Assembly (NCBI GenBank): GCA_963744275.1 | Contig: CAVUSX010000024.1 | Span: 124,001 to 188,000, forward strand | Origin: VAZQ01 sp963744275 | Lineage (GTDB): Bacteria > Pseudomonadota > Alphaproteobacteria > Rhizobiales > Xanthobacteraceae | Reading direction: 5' to 3' | Length of the DNA: 64,000 nucleotides | Shown: piece after piece, positions 40,955 to 49,977 of the stretch | How the letters are laid out: every line of letters begins with the position of its first letter | Numbering within the stretch: position 1 is the stretch's first letter | Notes under the pieces: model-generated | What the model saw: only the letters and a program-made list of their open reading frames with translations | Told to the model about the DNA's origin: nothing | Databases searched by the model: none | Translations under genes and position numbers: made by a program

Positions 40955-41049
40955 CGGGAAGCTCGCGGGTGCGCAAGAGAACGAATTGAGGCCCACGGAT
41001 CCGGTGAGAATATGGCGCCAAGTGCCTGCAATACAAAGGGTTCCTGTCG

Positions 41050-41871
41050 ATGACCGCGAATGATGGCAAAACCCCGATGCTGGTCGACAGCCATTGCCAT
41101 CTCGATTTCGAGGATTTTTCCGGCGAGCTCGACGGCATCGTGGCGCGCGCGCAAGCGGCCGGGATCGGCCGCATGGTCAGCATCTCGACGCGGGTGAAGC
41201 GGCGCGCCGGCCTGCTCGCCATCGCGGAGCGCTTTCCCGACGTCTATTGCTCGATCGGAACCCATCCGCATCACGCCCATGAGGAGCTCGATCTCACCAT
41301 CGCGGATCTGGTGGCGCTGACCCGGCACCCCAAGACCGTGGCGATCGGCGAAGCCGGGCTCGACTATCATTACGATTTGAGCCCGCGCGAAGCCCAGGAG
41401 CGCGGCTTTCGCAATCATATCGCGGCGGCGCGCGAGACCGGCCTGCCGCTCGTCATTCATTCGCGTGAAGCGGATGCCGACATGGCGGCGATCCTCGAGG
41501 AGGAAACCGGGAAGGGGGCCTTCCCGGCCGTGCTGCATTGCTTCACCGGCGGCCGCGACCTGGCGCAACGGGCGGTCGCGCTCGGGCTGTTCGTCTCGTT
41601 CACCGGCATCCTGACCTTCAAGAAATCCGACGAGCTGCGCGCCATCGCGGCGGAGCTGCCGGCCGATCGCATCCTGGTCGAGACCGATGCGCCTTATCTG
41701 GCGCCCGGGCGCCACCGCGGCAAACGCAATGAACCGGCCTTTGTGGTCGACACCGCCAAGGTGCTGGCCGAAACCCGCAACGTCACCTTCGATGAGATTG
41801 CGCGGCAGACCACCGACAATTTCTTCCGCCTGTTCGGCAAGGTGCCGCGTCAGGCCGCGGCTGCGGCATGA
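41050..41871 (+). CDS. tatD: TatD-family metal-dependent hydrolase
   Basis: This intact 273-residue protein is a TIM-barrel metallohydrolase with 3'-5' DNase/RNase activity in characterised relatives. The metal ligands are visible: VDSHCHLDF at the N-terminus, GEAGLDYHYD, PLVIHSREAD, VLHCFTGG and VETDAPYLAP. The ATG at 41050 is used; an ATG at 41077 would start the protein at LVDSHCH. A PhnP-like hydrolase follows closely, the arrangement usually found right after metG. Confidence 0.93.
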   Translation: MTANDGKTPMLVDSHCHLDFEDFSGELDGIVARAQAAGIGRMVSISTRVKRRAGLLAIAERFPDVYCSIGTHPHHAHEELDLTIADLVALTRHPKTVAIGEAGLDYHYDLSPREAQERGFRNHIAAARETGLPLVIHSREADADMAAILEEETGKGAFPAVLHCFTGGRDLAQRAVALGLFVSFTGILTFKKSDELRAIAAELPADRILVETDAPYLAPGRHRGKRNEPAFVVDTAKVLAETRNVTFDEIARQTTDNFFRLFGKVPRQAAAAA

Positions 41872-41882
41872 AGCTGACGCCC

Positions 41883-41910
41883 GCACCATGACGCTTGCAT
41901 CATGACGCTG
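41883..41910. repeat. 14-base duplication of the metallo-hydrolase start region
   Basis: GCACCATGACGCTT and GCATCATGACGCTG lie head to tail at 41883-41896 and 41897-41910. The first copy opens a five-codon reading frame (MTLAS) whose TGA overlaps the true ATG at 41902. Confidence 0.7.
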
Positions 41911-42730
41911 ACGTTCACGATCCTCGGCTGCGGCTCCTCGGGCGGCGTTCCGCGTCCGGCAATCGGCTGGGGCGCCTGCGACCCGGCCAATCCGAGGAAC
42001 CGTCGTCGACGCTGCTCGCTGCTGGTCGAGCGGCGCAACCCGGGCGGCGGGCGCACCCGCGTCCTGATCGACACCTCGCCGGATTTGCGCGAGCAGCTCC
42101 TGGGAGCCGAGGTGGATTGGCTGGACGGCGTCTTCTTTACCCACGAGCACGCCGACCATACCCACGGCATCGACGATCTGCGCGGGCTGTTCCTGCGCCA
42201 CCGGCGCCGCATCGACGTTTATCTCGACGAGCCGACCTACCGGGTTCTCTCCGATCGCTTCGGCTACTGCTTCGTCACGCCGCCCGGCAGCAACTATCCG
42301 CCAATCCTTAACGAGCATCGGATCAGTGCCGGCCGGCCGGTGACCATCGAGGGGCAAGGCGGTCCGATCACCGCGCTGCCGTTCCTGCAGGACCATGGCG
42401 ACATTGCCTCGCTCGGCTTTCGCTTCGGCGACGTGGCCTATTCGAGCGACCTGCGCGATCTGCCGCCGGAAAGCGTCGCGGCGCTGTCGGGCCTCGATCT
42501 GTGGATCGTGGATGCGCTGCGCTACCGGCCGCATCCGAGCCATTTCTCGGTCGACGAAGCGCTCGACTGGATCAAGCGGATCGCGCCGGCGCGCGCGATC
42601 CTCACCAACCTGCACAACGATCTCGACTACGAGGAATTGCGCCGCCGATTGCCGCCCCATGTCGAGCCGGCCTACGACGGCCTCAAGAATCGAATTTGCC
42701 GCCGCCGGGAGCCCCCAAGAAGGCCGCTGA
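41902..42730 (+). CDS. MBL-fold metallo-hydrolase, PhnP-like (one frameshift near the end)
   Basis: This is a beta-lactamase-fold hydrolase of about 275 residues. The opening is FTILGCGSSGGVPRPAIGWG and the metal motif is FFTHEHADHTHGIDDLRGLF. Downstream ligands are in FLQDHGDIASLGF, VAYSSDLRDLP and TNLHNDLDYEEL. PhnP relatives cleave cyclic ribose phosphodiesters; the cellular substrate here is unknown. One extra A in a run near 42690 shifts the last residues; removing it gives GLRIEFAAAGSPQEGR and the stop at 42730. Without correction the frame would end at 42852. Confidence 0.88.
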
Positions 42731-42768
42731 CGCGCAACGAAGCCCGCCAAATCGTGGCCGTAACGAAA

Positions 42769-42796
42769 ACATTCCATAATATCCCTTATGCGAATC
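42769..42796. promoter_or_regulatory. dif-like XerC/XerD site candidate
   Basis: A 28-base window has CATAA, a six-base spacer TATCCC, then TTATG, with outer TTC and GCGAA. This matches the layout of chromosomal dif sites (11-base XerC arm, 6-base centre, 11-base XerD arm). It lies in the 175-base gap between the metallo-hydrolase and mazG; the rest of that gap shows nothing else clear. Genes to the left (21-43.7 kb) are mostly on the plus strand and those to the right (43.9-61.6 kb) on the minus strand, as expected around a terminus. A promoter or operator palindrome is the alternative. Confidence 0.4.
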
Positions 42797-42905
42797 ACCA
42801 GTATGGGCGGACAGCCGTGGTCACAATCGCGGCTGCCGGCCGCCTCTGCTAGGGTCCCGGCCTTCTGCCAGGCCCGCCGGCCCGGCGTTAACGATTGGCC
42901 CCTCG

Positions 42906-43748
42906 ATGACCCCATCGCGCGATATTTCCCGGCTTCTGGAGATCATGGCTGCGCTGCGCACGCCCGGCTCGGGCTGTCCGTGGGACCTCGAGCAGAATTT
43001 CGCGACCATTGCGCCGTACACGCTCGAGGAGGCCTATGAGGTGGCCGACGCGATCCTGCGCAACGATCTCTTCGATCTGCGCGACGAGCTGGGTGATCTG
43101 CTGCTGCAGGTCGTCTTTCATGCCCGCATGGCCCAGGAGCAAGGCGCCTTCGATTTCGGCGACGTGGTGCAAGCCATCACGGAAAAGCTGGTGCGGCGGC
43201 ATCCGCACGTTTTCGGCGATGCCGGCAAGCTCACGCCGCAGGCCGTCGAAGGCCTGTGGGATCGGATCAAGGCGCAGGAGAAGGCCGAGCGGTCCGCTGG
43301 CCGGCCGGGTCAAGCTGAACATGCGGGTCAGGCGGGCGACGGGGCGCTGGCCGGTGTACCGGCGACGCTCCCTGCCCTGACGCGTGCCCTCAAGCTGCAG
43401 GCCAAGGCTTCGAAAGTCGGCTTCGACTGGAACGATCCGCTCGCCGTGCTCAAGAAGATCCGCGAGGAAGCCGATGAGATCGAAGCGGAAATCGTCGCCG
43501 GCAACGCGGGCAAAGCGGGTCACGAGGTTGGCGATCTGTTGTTCGCGGTGGTCAATCTGGCCCGCCATGTCGATGCCGACCCGGAGGCGATGCTGCGCGC
43601 CACCAACCTCAAATTCGAGCAGCGCTTCGGCGCCATCGAGCATGCGCTCGCGCAACGCGGAAAATCGCCCCGGCAGGCCTCGCTGGCCGAGATGGACGCC
43701 TTGTGGGACGAGGCCAAGGCGGCGGAACGGGCAAAGCAGAAGCTCTGA
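42906..43748 (+). CDS. mazG: nucleoside triphosphate pyrophosphohydrolase MazG
   Basis: This intact 280-residue protein has two MazG domains. The first has GCPWDLEQNFATIAPYTLEE followed by AYEVADAI, with the E-E-x-x-E...D metal ligands, and DELGDLLLQVVFHARM. The second has VLKKIREEADEIEAEIVAG and EVGDLLFAVVNLARH. It hydrolyses NTPs, including aberrant ones, to NMP and pyrophosphate. A Gly/Ala-rich linker (about residues 130-160) separates the domains. The gene is convergent with hflX. Confidence 0.93.
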   Translation: MTPSRDISRLLEIMAALRTPGSGCPWDLEQNFATIAPYTLEEAYEVADAILRNDLFDLRDELGDLLLQVVFHARMAQEQGAFDFGDVVQAITEKLVRRHPHVFGDAGKLTPQAVEGLWDRIKAQEKAERSAGRPGQAEHAGQAGDGALAGVPATLPALTRALKLQAKASKVGFDWNDPLAVLKKIREEADEIEAEIVAGNAGKAGHEVGDLLFAVVNLARHVDADPEAMLRATNLKFEQRFGAIEHALAQRGKSPRQASLAEMDALWDEAKAAERAKQKL

Positions 43749-43788
43749 CCACGGAGGGCGCGCCCGAGGGCGCGCTGCCGAAGGCGCC

Positions 43789-43926
43789 CTACTCCGCGCC
43801 CGCGGCGCGCAGCGTCGACGGCACTTGGCCGAAGCGCAGCGTGACCGGTTGCGCGCCGGGGGAACCGGCGAGGCCGAGATTGACACTGGCGAGACCGGGC
43901 GCGATTGCGACGGCGACGCGCTTCAT
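43789..43926 (-). CDS. possible 45-residue protein coupled to hflX
   Basis: An ATG that overlaps the hflX stop (ATGA) opens a 45-codon frame ending just past mazG. The start is MKRVAVAIAPGLASVNLGLA. There is no recognisable domain or strong hydrophobic helix, and high GC content makes chance frames of this size common. The stop/start overlap is the only support. Confidence 0.2.
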   Translation of the reverse strand: MKRVAVAIAPGLASVNLGLAGSPGAQPVTLRFGQVPSTLRAAGAE

Positions 43927-45329
43927 GATGGTTTCCCCTCGTTGGTCGGATCGAGGGCGCCGAACTTGGCGCGCACGGCGCCGGCATTGACGGGATCGAC
44001 CCGCACCGTCATGGCCAGCCGTCCGTCCGGGCTGAAGTCCTTGCTCAGCACCTCGGAATTGCGGTGCAGCCAGCTGATGCCGGCCCCGTCGCTGGAGTCG
44101 AGGTGGAGGTCGAGCACCACCCTGGTCGCGGCGATGCGCCGCTCGATCTCGAGGACGAGCTCATCGAGCCCCTGGCCCGACAGGGCGGAAATCGGAATCG
44201 GCCGCCGTTCGGCCGGCTGCCGTTGCACGATGTTGCTCAGCCTGGCGCGGGCCTCGCCGTCCAGCCGATCGACCTTGTTCCAGACCTCGATCAATTTGGC
44301 GGCGCCTTCGCCGTCGTCGACCTCGATGCCGAGCTGGTGGAGGATATCGCGCACGTCCGACGATTGGGCATCGGCGTCGGCATGGGAAATGTCGCGCACA
44401 TGCAGGATCACGTCGGCTTCCACGACCTCCTCGAGGGTGGCGCGGAACGCCGCCACCAGCATGGTGGGCAGGTCGGAGATGAAGCCCACGGTGTCGGACA
44501 GGATCACCCTCGCCCCATGCGGCAGATCGATCGCGCGCAGCGTCGGGTCCAGCGTCGCGAACAGCATGTCGGAGGCCAGCACCTTGGCCTTGCTCATGCG
44601 GTTGAACAGGGTGGATTTGCCGGCATTGGTGTAGCCGACCAAGGCAATGATGGGATAGGGCACGCGCTGGCGGCTCAGGCGATGGAGCTTGCGGGTGCGC
44701 TTGACCTTGTCGAGCTCGGCCTCGAGGCGGGCGATCCGCTCCTCGATCAGGCGCCGGTCGGCTTCGAGCTGGGTTTCGCCCGGGCCGCCCAGGAAGCCGA
44801 ATCCGCCGCGCTGCCGCTCGAGATGGGTCCAGGAACGGACCAGCCGGCTCTTTTGGTAGGTCAGATGGGCGAGCTCGACCTGCAGCGTGCCCTCGCGGGT
44901 GCGGGCCCGCCGGCCGAAGATTTCGAGGATGAGGCCGGTGCGGTCGAGCACCTTGGCGTTCCAGGCCTTCTCGAGATTGCGCTGCTGCACCGGCGAGAGG
45001 GCGCAATCCACCACCACCAATCCGGCCTCGAGGCTCTTGATCAGGCCGGCGATCTCCTCGACCTTGCCGGAACCCACATAGGTCGCCGGGCGGATGTCGC
45101 TCACCGGCACGATGCCGGATTCCAGCACATCGAGATCGATGGCGCGGGCGAGACCCACCGCTTCGTCGAGCTTGGCCTCGGCGGACCGCGAGCTCGATGG
45201 CGCATGAGCCAGGCCTCCGCGCGGCTTCCTGCCGCGCAGATCAGGTTCGATGACGATCGCACGCCCGCTGCCGGAGCCCTCCGGTGGGCTCAGCCGGTCG
45301 GTATGCGTGTCGAGCCGACGGGTTTCAAT
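43923..45329 (-). CDS. hflX: GTPase HflX (start unresolved)
   Basis: This is a ribosome-associated GTPase that rescues or splits stalled ribosomes. The N-terminal HflX domain includes AVGLARAIDLDVLESGIV and the Gly-rich QRGGFGFLGGPGETQLEADR. The GTPase core has G1 (LVGYTNAGKSTLFNRM), G3 (LSDTVGFISDLPTMLVAAFR) and an NKVD-type G4 (EVWNKVDRLDG). Family-like residues (RAIVIEPDLRGRKPRGGLAH) continue upstream of the first in-frame GTG (45158) almost to the hfq stop, but that stretch has no standard start. Either a rare ATT/CTG start or an indel between 45290 and 45330 is likely; a TTG directly after the hfq stop lies in another frame. Confidence 0.88.
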   Translation of the reverse strand: METRRLDTHTDRLSPPEGSGSGRAIVIEPDLRGRKPRGGLAHAPSSSRSAEAKLDEAVGLARAIDLDVLESGIVPVSDIRPATYVGSGKVEEIAGLIKSLEAGLVVVDCALSPVQQRNLEKAWNAKVLDRTGLILEIFGRRARTREGTLQVELAHLTYQKSRLVRSWTHLERQRGGFGFLGGPGETQLEADRRLIEERIARLEAELDKVKRTRKLHRLSRQRVPYPIIALVGYTNAGKSTLFNRMSKAKVLASDMLFATLDPTLRAIDLPHGARVILSDTVGFISDLPTMLVAAFRATLEEVVEADVILHVRDISHADADAQSSDVRDILHQLGIEVDDGEGAAKLIEVWNKVDRLDGEARARLSNIVQRQPAERRPIPISALSGQGLDELVLEIERRIAATRVVLDLHLDSSDGAGISWLHRNSEVLSKDFSPDGRLAMTVRVDPVNAGAVRAKFGALDPTNEGKPS

Positions 45330-45589
45330 CAGGCTTTATCCCCGGCCGGTGGCTCCTCGGCCCCTTCGAACAACTGGATCGGATGCCCCGGCATGATGGT
45401 CGAGATGGCATGCTTGTAGACCAGCTGCGAATGGCCATCGCGTCGCAGTAGTACGCAGAAGTTATCAAACCAGGTTACCACGCCTTGTAGCTTTACCCCA
45501 TTCACCAGAAAGATGGTCAGCGGGGTCTTGCTCTTGCGTACGTGATTCAGGAAGGTGTCTTGCAGGTTTTGTGAGCGGTCTGCCGCCAT
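45329..45589 (-). CDS. hfq: RNA chaperone Hfq
   Basis: This is an 86-residue Sm-like hexameric RNA chaperone. Sm1 (LTIFLVNGVKLQGVVTWFDN) and Sm2 (QLVYKHAISTIMP) are both complete, with the Lys/His pair (YKH) of the uridine-binding pore and a short C-terminal tail. It pairs small RNAs with their targets. The start has no clear Shine-Dalgarno. It lies between a class IV aminotransferase gene and hflX, an order widespread in alphaproteobacteria. Confidence 0.96.
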   Translation of the reverse strand: MAADRSQNLQDTFLNHVRKSKTPLTIFLVNGVKLQGVVTWFDNFCVLLRRDGHSQLVYKHAISTIMPGHPIQLFEGAEEPPAGDKA

Positions 45590-45630
45590 TGTCGTTATCC
45601 GTTATTTGCTCGCGGGCCCCTTCCCGCGAG
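45590..45630 (-). promoter_or_regulatory. structured leader of hfq
   Basis: Immediately upstream of the hfq ATG on the minus strand is an A-rich stretch (CAAATAACGGATAACGACA) with no Shine-Dalgarno. A perfect 8-base hairpin (CTCGCGGG / CCCGCGAG, six-base loop, 45609-45630) precedes it. A-rich ARN-like triplets next to a start codon are the kind of site Hfq itself binds; autoregulation of hfq is known in other bacteria. The rest of the 170-base gap to the upstream gene holds nothing recognisable. Confidence 0.4.
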
Positions 45631-45759
45631 ATAATTGCCAGCCCCTGTCCCCCTGTCGGATTTGACCAAGGCTTTGGCTTGGCTATTACAGGCTACGGCC
45701 CCACGCCGCGCAAGCAGAAGTTGGTGGCAGATCGTGCCTCGCCCGCGCGCTCGGGGCGA

Positions 45760-46716
45760 TCAAGATCGTTCGGCGTGAGCGTGGAAGCTCTCCCGCAGCG
45801 CCTTTGCAACCGGCCCGGGCGTGCCGTCGCCGACCGCCCGGTCGTCGATGCGGACCACCGGCATGACGATCTGGCTGGCCGCCGTGACAAAGGCCTCGCC
45901 GGCCCCGTAGGCTTCCTCGACCGTGAAGGGGCGCTCCTCGAACACCAGATTCTGGGCTTTGATCACGCTGATCAACACGGTTCTGGTGATGCCCCGTAAA
46001 ATTCCGTTATCCGCCGGCCTGGTGACGACCTTGCGGTCCCGGGTGACGATCCAGGCGTTGCTGGAGGCGCCCTCGGTCACCCGGCCATCCGGGTCGACGA
46101 ACCAGGCTTCGGCGGCGCCGGCGTCGCGGGCCGCCTGCTTGGCGAGCACATTGGGCAGGAGCGAGATGGACTTGATGTCCGGCCGCGCCCAGCGGCTTTC
46201 CGGAACGGTGATCACCGCGATGCCTTGCCGGGCCTTCTTTTCGTTGCCGCTCAGGTCGAGGCTGCGGGCGGTCACGACCAGGCTGGGCGCGGTGCCGGGC
46301 GGCGGAAAGGAGAAATCGCGGCGCGCCACGCCGCGTGTCATCTGCACATAGACGATGCCGTCGCGAACCCGATTGCGGCGGATGGTCTCGCGCATGATGA
46401 CCGCGAGCGCGCCCTGGGAAACCGGCAGGCGCATGCGCAGCGCGTCGAGCGAGCGTCGCAGCCGCTCGAGATGGCGGCGCTCGTCGATGATGGCGCCTCC
46501 CCTCACCTCGCACACTTCGTAGATGCCGTCGGAGAACTGATAGCCGCGATCTTCGATGCTGACCAAGGCGTCACGCGGGCCCAGATAGCGGCCATTCACA
46601 TAGGCAATGCGAGGCAAGGGCGACTCCGCTGCCGAACCGGAAATAGGCGGCGCCGGGGATATCAGGCCGCTTTTGGGATCCGCAACGGGGCCCGGTCGCT
46701 CATGCGACTTGTCCAA
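45760..46716 (-). CDS. dat: class IV aminotransferase (D-amino-acid transaminase-like)
   Basis: This intact 318-residue PLP enzyme has the fold-type IV pattern: AYVNGRYLGPRDALVSIED, RGYQFSDGIYEVCEVRGG, the catalytic-Lys stretch SISLLPNVLAKQAARDAGA, EAWFVDPDGRVTEGASSNAW and NGILRGITRTVLISV. D-amino-acid transaminases and branched-chain transaminases share these features; its place next to hfq favours the D-amino-acid type seen in related genomes. The first 35 residues are low complexity, so a later start is possible. Confidence 0.87.
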   Translation of the reverse strand: MDKSHERPGPVADPKSGLISPAPPISGSAAESPLPRIAYVNGRYLGPRDALVSIEDRGYQFSDGIYEVCEVRGGAIIDERRHLERLRRSLDALRMRLPVSQGALAVIMRETIRRNRVRDGIVYVQMTRGVARRDFSFPPPGTAPSLVVTARSLDLSGNEKKARQGIAVITVPESRWARPDIKSISLLPNVLAKQAARDAGAAEAWFVDPDGRVTEGASSNAWIVTRDRKVVTRPADNGILRGITRTVLISVIKAQNLVFEERPFTVEEAYGAGEAFVTAASQIVMPVVRIDDRAVGDGTPGPVAKALRESFHAHAERS

Positions 46717-46763
46717 TTTTGACTGGCTTCGTCAACCATGGCCGGAGCGGCGAGGTGCCAAAT

Positions 46764-47969
46764 ATGAACCTCTTCCAGGTTCTCCGGCCCGCCACAAGGT
46801 CGAGGGCCTCGGCCCTGGGCTGTGCTCGCCTGCCGCTTCTCTTAATGGCGCTTTCCAGGCCATCGCGCAGGTCAATTTGCGTGATGCGGCGCGCAAGTCT
46901 CAGGAAACTCTCACCGCATCGGCTTGGCGATCAGCGGTCGGTCTCGGCGCTCTTGGTTTTCGTGGTACCAGGGGCTGATCATGCTTCACCATGGTTCGTG
47001 GCCACGGCGGCATGCGTCATCGAGAGTGGCGTGTTCCGCCTGGCGGAGCACGTGATCAGGGAAACGGCTGGTTCGGCTGATGCTGCTCGTAGAACCTCTT
47101 CAAAATCGTGAGCCCGATGAGGCGGAGCGGCGTGCCGGCCTTTGTCGGCCAGTACCTCGGGGCCTCGCCCGCCAGCGTCGGCGGGCCCCTCGGCGGTCCC
47201 GTTGCCATCGTCCCGTCTGGCATGGCCTGTCAGCCATCAATTCTTGCGGCGTTCTTTGGCTCGCTGGCCGGCCGCTTTCGCGATAGGGAGAGTGGTTGTG
47301 TCGGCCATTCAGCCGGGCTTGGTCGGTGTTCTACATTGCTGTCCAGCACCTGGCGGTGAAAGCCGGGATCGTCGACTGCCTTCAAGGGTGCGCTCGGCCG
47401 CGCCCTTCCGCTCATCGGCATGACACTCTTCACGCTTTTCATGCTGGATCGTTTTGGCCTCGGCCGCTCAGCCAGGCCATCGTGACGGGCCTGGAATGCG
47501 CGGCCTTGCCCGGCCTCGCCGATGCTTCCGGTCAGGCCTGACACCGCTTCCTCCCCCCGTCTCGACGGTCTCCCTCTTCCTTTTCATTGTTCCCGGCATG
47601 TCATCTACATGATATGATTCGTCGGTCGCACGCCGGTCTGCGTGGTCGAGCAACTGGGGCCGCTGCGCAGCCTGCGCCGAAGCCGGGAGCTGACCCGAGG
47701 CCATCGTTGGAAGATGTTCGGGCTGAGCCTGCTGATCTTGCTCGGCCTTCTCATCGGCTTGTCATTGTGCGGTCATTGTGTTCGGTGTCGCGACTGCGCT
47801 TGGTGGGGCCGTGACCTTCGCCGACTCCGCTCGATGCGATATAGCTCGCTGGTATTGAACATGACGTTTTACTTGCCTTCTACTCGATCCTCATCGTGGT
47901 GACCTATCACGACTGCGTGTGGCCAAGGAAGGCATCGATACCGACCAAATCGCGGCGGTGTTCGAGTAG
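46764..47969 (+). pseudogene. membrane protein with GPDP-membrane-type domain, badly broken
   Basis: No frame is open throughout, but one plus-strand gene can be pieced together towards its 3' end: GALGRALPLIGMTLFTLFML, VCVVEQLGPLRSLRRSRELT, RGHRWKMFGLSLLILLGLLI, YSILIVVTYHD and RVAKEGIDTDQIAAVFE with a TAG at 47967. This resembles the glycerophosphodiester-phosphodiesterase membrane domain family, multi-helix proteins often next to RDD/SpoIIM/DUF58 genes, as here. Both extra and missing bases are needed, unlike most of the window. The 5' end (MNLFQVLRP at 46764) is only a guess. Confidence 0.45.
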
Positions 47970-47978
47970 GCCACCCGG

Positions 47979-48886
47979 TCACTTTCTCGCGTCGGCGTGC
48001 GCGAACTTGTCGGCGCGGGCCTTGCCATAGAGCTGCTCGCGCTCGAGGAAGGCGCGCTCGGCGGTGTAGAAATCGCGCAAAAAGCGCGCAGTTTGGTTGG
48101 TCGGCACCGGCGCGGTCCAGATGATCTTGCGGCAGATCTTGTCGCGGACTTCGTTGAGCACCCGCGCGGAATCCGGCGACTTCCGGCCGCCGCAGCAATT
48201 CCTCGAGCACCTGCAGCTCGAACGCGCCATAGGCCCTGCAGCTGTTGCTCGGTGAACGAGAATTGCACGGCTCCAGTCGCACGAGATCGCTCGACAGCGC
48301 GCGCTTGGGCAGCGCGATCACGATCGTTCCGGCAATCAGATCGCCGCCGCGCATGCGATCGCGATTGATGGCCGGCAGCAGCGCGAAGAACAGCATCCAG
48401 AGCGCCAGGCGAGAGCTCTTCCCAGTTGCCCGCTGCCGCCCCACGATGATGAGCAGTTGACCGAGCGGCATGGAACATCTCGACCTCGCGGGTGAGATTG
48501 CGCGCGATGACGGCGGTCGGCAACGAGCGGGCCGCCGTGACGGTCGATCACGCGCAGCCCGACCAGCGCTTGCCCGGCGTGGCGCCGCGCCAGGCGATCT
48601 CGAAATAGATGAAATACAGATTGCGGATGAGGAAGCTCGATGAACAGCACAATCGCGAACGCGATTGCGGCGGTCAGGCCGCCTGTGCTTCGGTCATGCG
48701 GGCCACGATGGCGAGCGACAAGAAGATGACGACCAGGGTCAAGAGCCAAATCAGCGAACGTCGATCAGGAAGGCGCCGACGCCGCTCGCCGTAGTCGGCG
48801 AGCTCGACCGGGATCGCCACCCTTCGGGCGTGACGATCTCGCGCCGCCGCTTCGCACGCCTTCGAAGAATTGCGCGGCACGCTCAT
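47979..48886 (-). pseudogene. RDD family membrane protein (frame broken)
   Basis: Fragments across frames give the RDD layout: VAIPVELADYGER, the paired helices around LIWLLTLVVIFLSLAIVARM and AAIAFAIVLFIE, a FEIAWRGATPGKRWSG stretch typical of the family, then VARNLTREVEMF-like text and MPLGQLLIIVG. The intact C-terminal part is YGAFELQVLEELLRRPEVAG, then ARFLRDFYTAERAFLEREQL and a stop at 47979. RDD proteins are inner-membrane proteins of varied or unknown role. The start ATG overlaps the upstream SpoIIM stop (ATGA). Confidence 0.7.
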
Positions 48887-49977
48887 GTGCGAGGGGCGCG
48901 ACCAGCGTCATCTCTTGGCCGCTCCGTCCGCAGAGGCTGAAATAGGCGATCCACAAGGCGCCGATCGCCGCCGCCGATGGCGAAGCGCCACGGCGTGCTC
49001 GCGACCAGTTGGCGGAAGCCGCCCTCCAGGATCGCGGCCACGAACAACATCAGCACCGCGCCGAGCCGCAATCTGCGGCGGCGTGGCGGCCGTGCAAGGC
49101 CAGACTCTCGAGGCGACTGTGAATGGCCGGGAAACAATATCTTCTCGGCGATCAGCAGGCCGCCCGCCGCCAACAGCATCAGGGCGCCGAACTCGGTCGT
49201 TCCGTGGATCGAGACCCAGCCGAGAAAATCGACCGTCAAGTCGCGGTTGTAGTGCAGGGCCAGGAAGGCGCCGAGCACGAGGCCCTGATAGACGTTGAGC
49301 ATCATGGTCGGCACGCCGGCGGCGAGCCCGAGCCCGAACGTCATGAGCCCGACCAACGTGTTGTGGCTGAACAGGAAATTGGCCATCAGACCGAAGGACT
49401 CGACCGCACTCGGCGGCGGCGCAAAGATGCTCTTGTCGTAGCAGATCGGCGCGCGTGCTCGCCGAGCCCGCGCCCGCCGGCGAGCCCGCCCGGAACAAGG
49501 GACGTGAACCAGGCTTCGTCCTGCAAGGTCAGCGCGAAGCCGGCCGCGACCCCGACCAGAAGCGCCAGCGCGCGAGATCAGGATGTGCCAGCGCGCCGCG
49601 CGCACCGCCGCCGGCAGATCGAGCCGGAAGAACATCGCGCAGCCCCTCGCAGCGGGCTGATGCGCGGCCCATACACCACCAGAACGCCCGCAGCGCCAGA
49701 TTCTCCAGATAGAGCAGCAGATTGCGATCGAGCGCGATGGTGCGCGCGACCGACAGCGAGGACAAGCGCGGCGCGGTAGAGGATCGGCAGACGTTGCAGC
49801 TCGTCGAGCGACAGCGTGCGCACGCCGCGGCGCTCCACATGGCCGACGAGCGTCTCCAGCTCGCGCCAGCCCTCCTCGCGGCCCTTGCGGAACTCGCTGC
49901 TCTTGAGCACGAGCGCGAGCCTTGCCGGCGATCCGGCCGTCGCCGACAAGCGTGAATCGGCACTGTGCCAAGAGGTG

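Noticed and set aside
46719..47111. Possible trkH/trkA remnant after the aminotransferase
   Set aside because: Only the short opening MNLFQVLRP was suggestive; the downstream readable part matches a GPDP-membrane-type protein instead.
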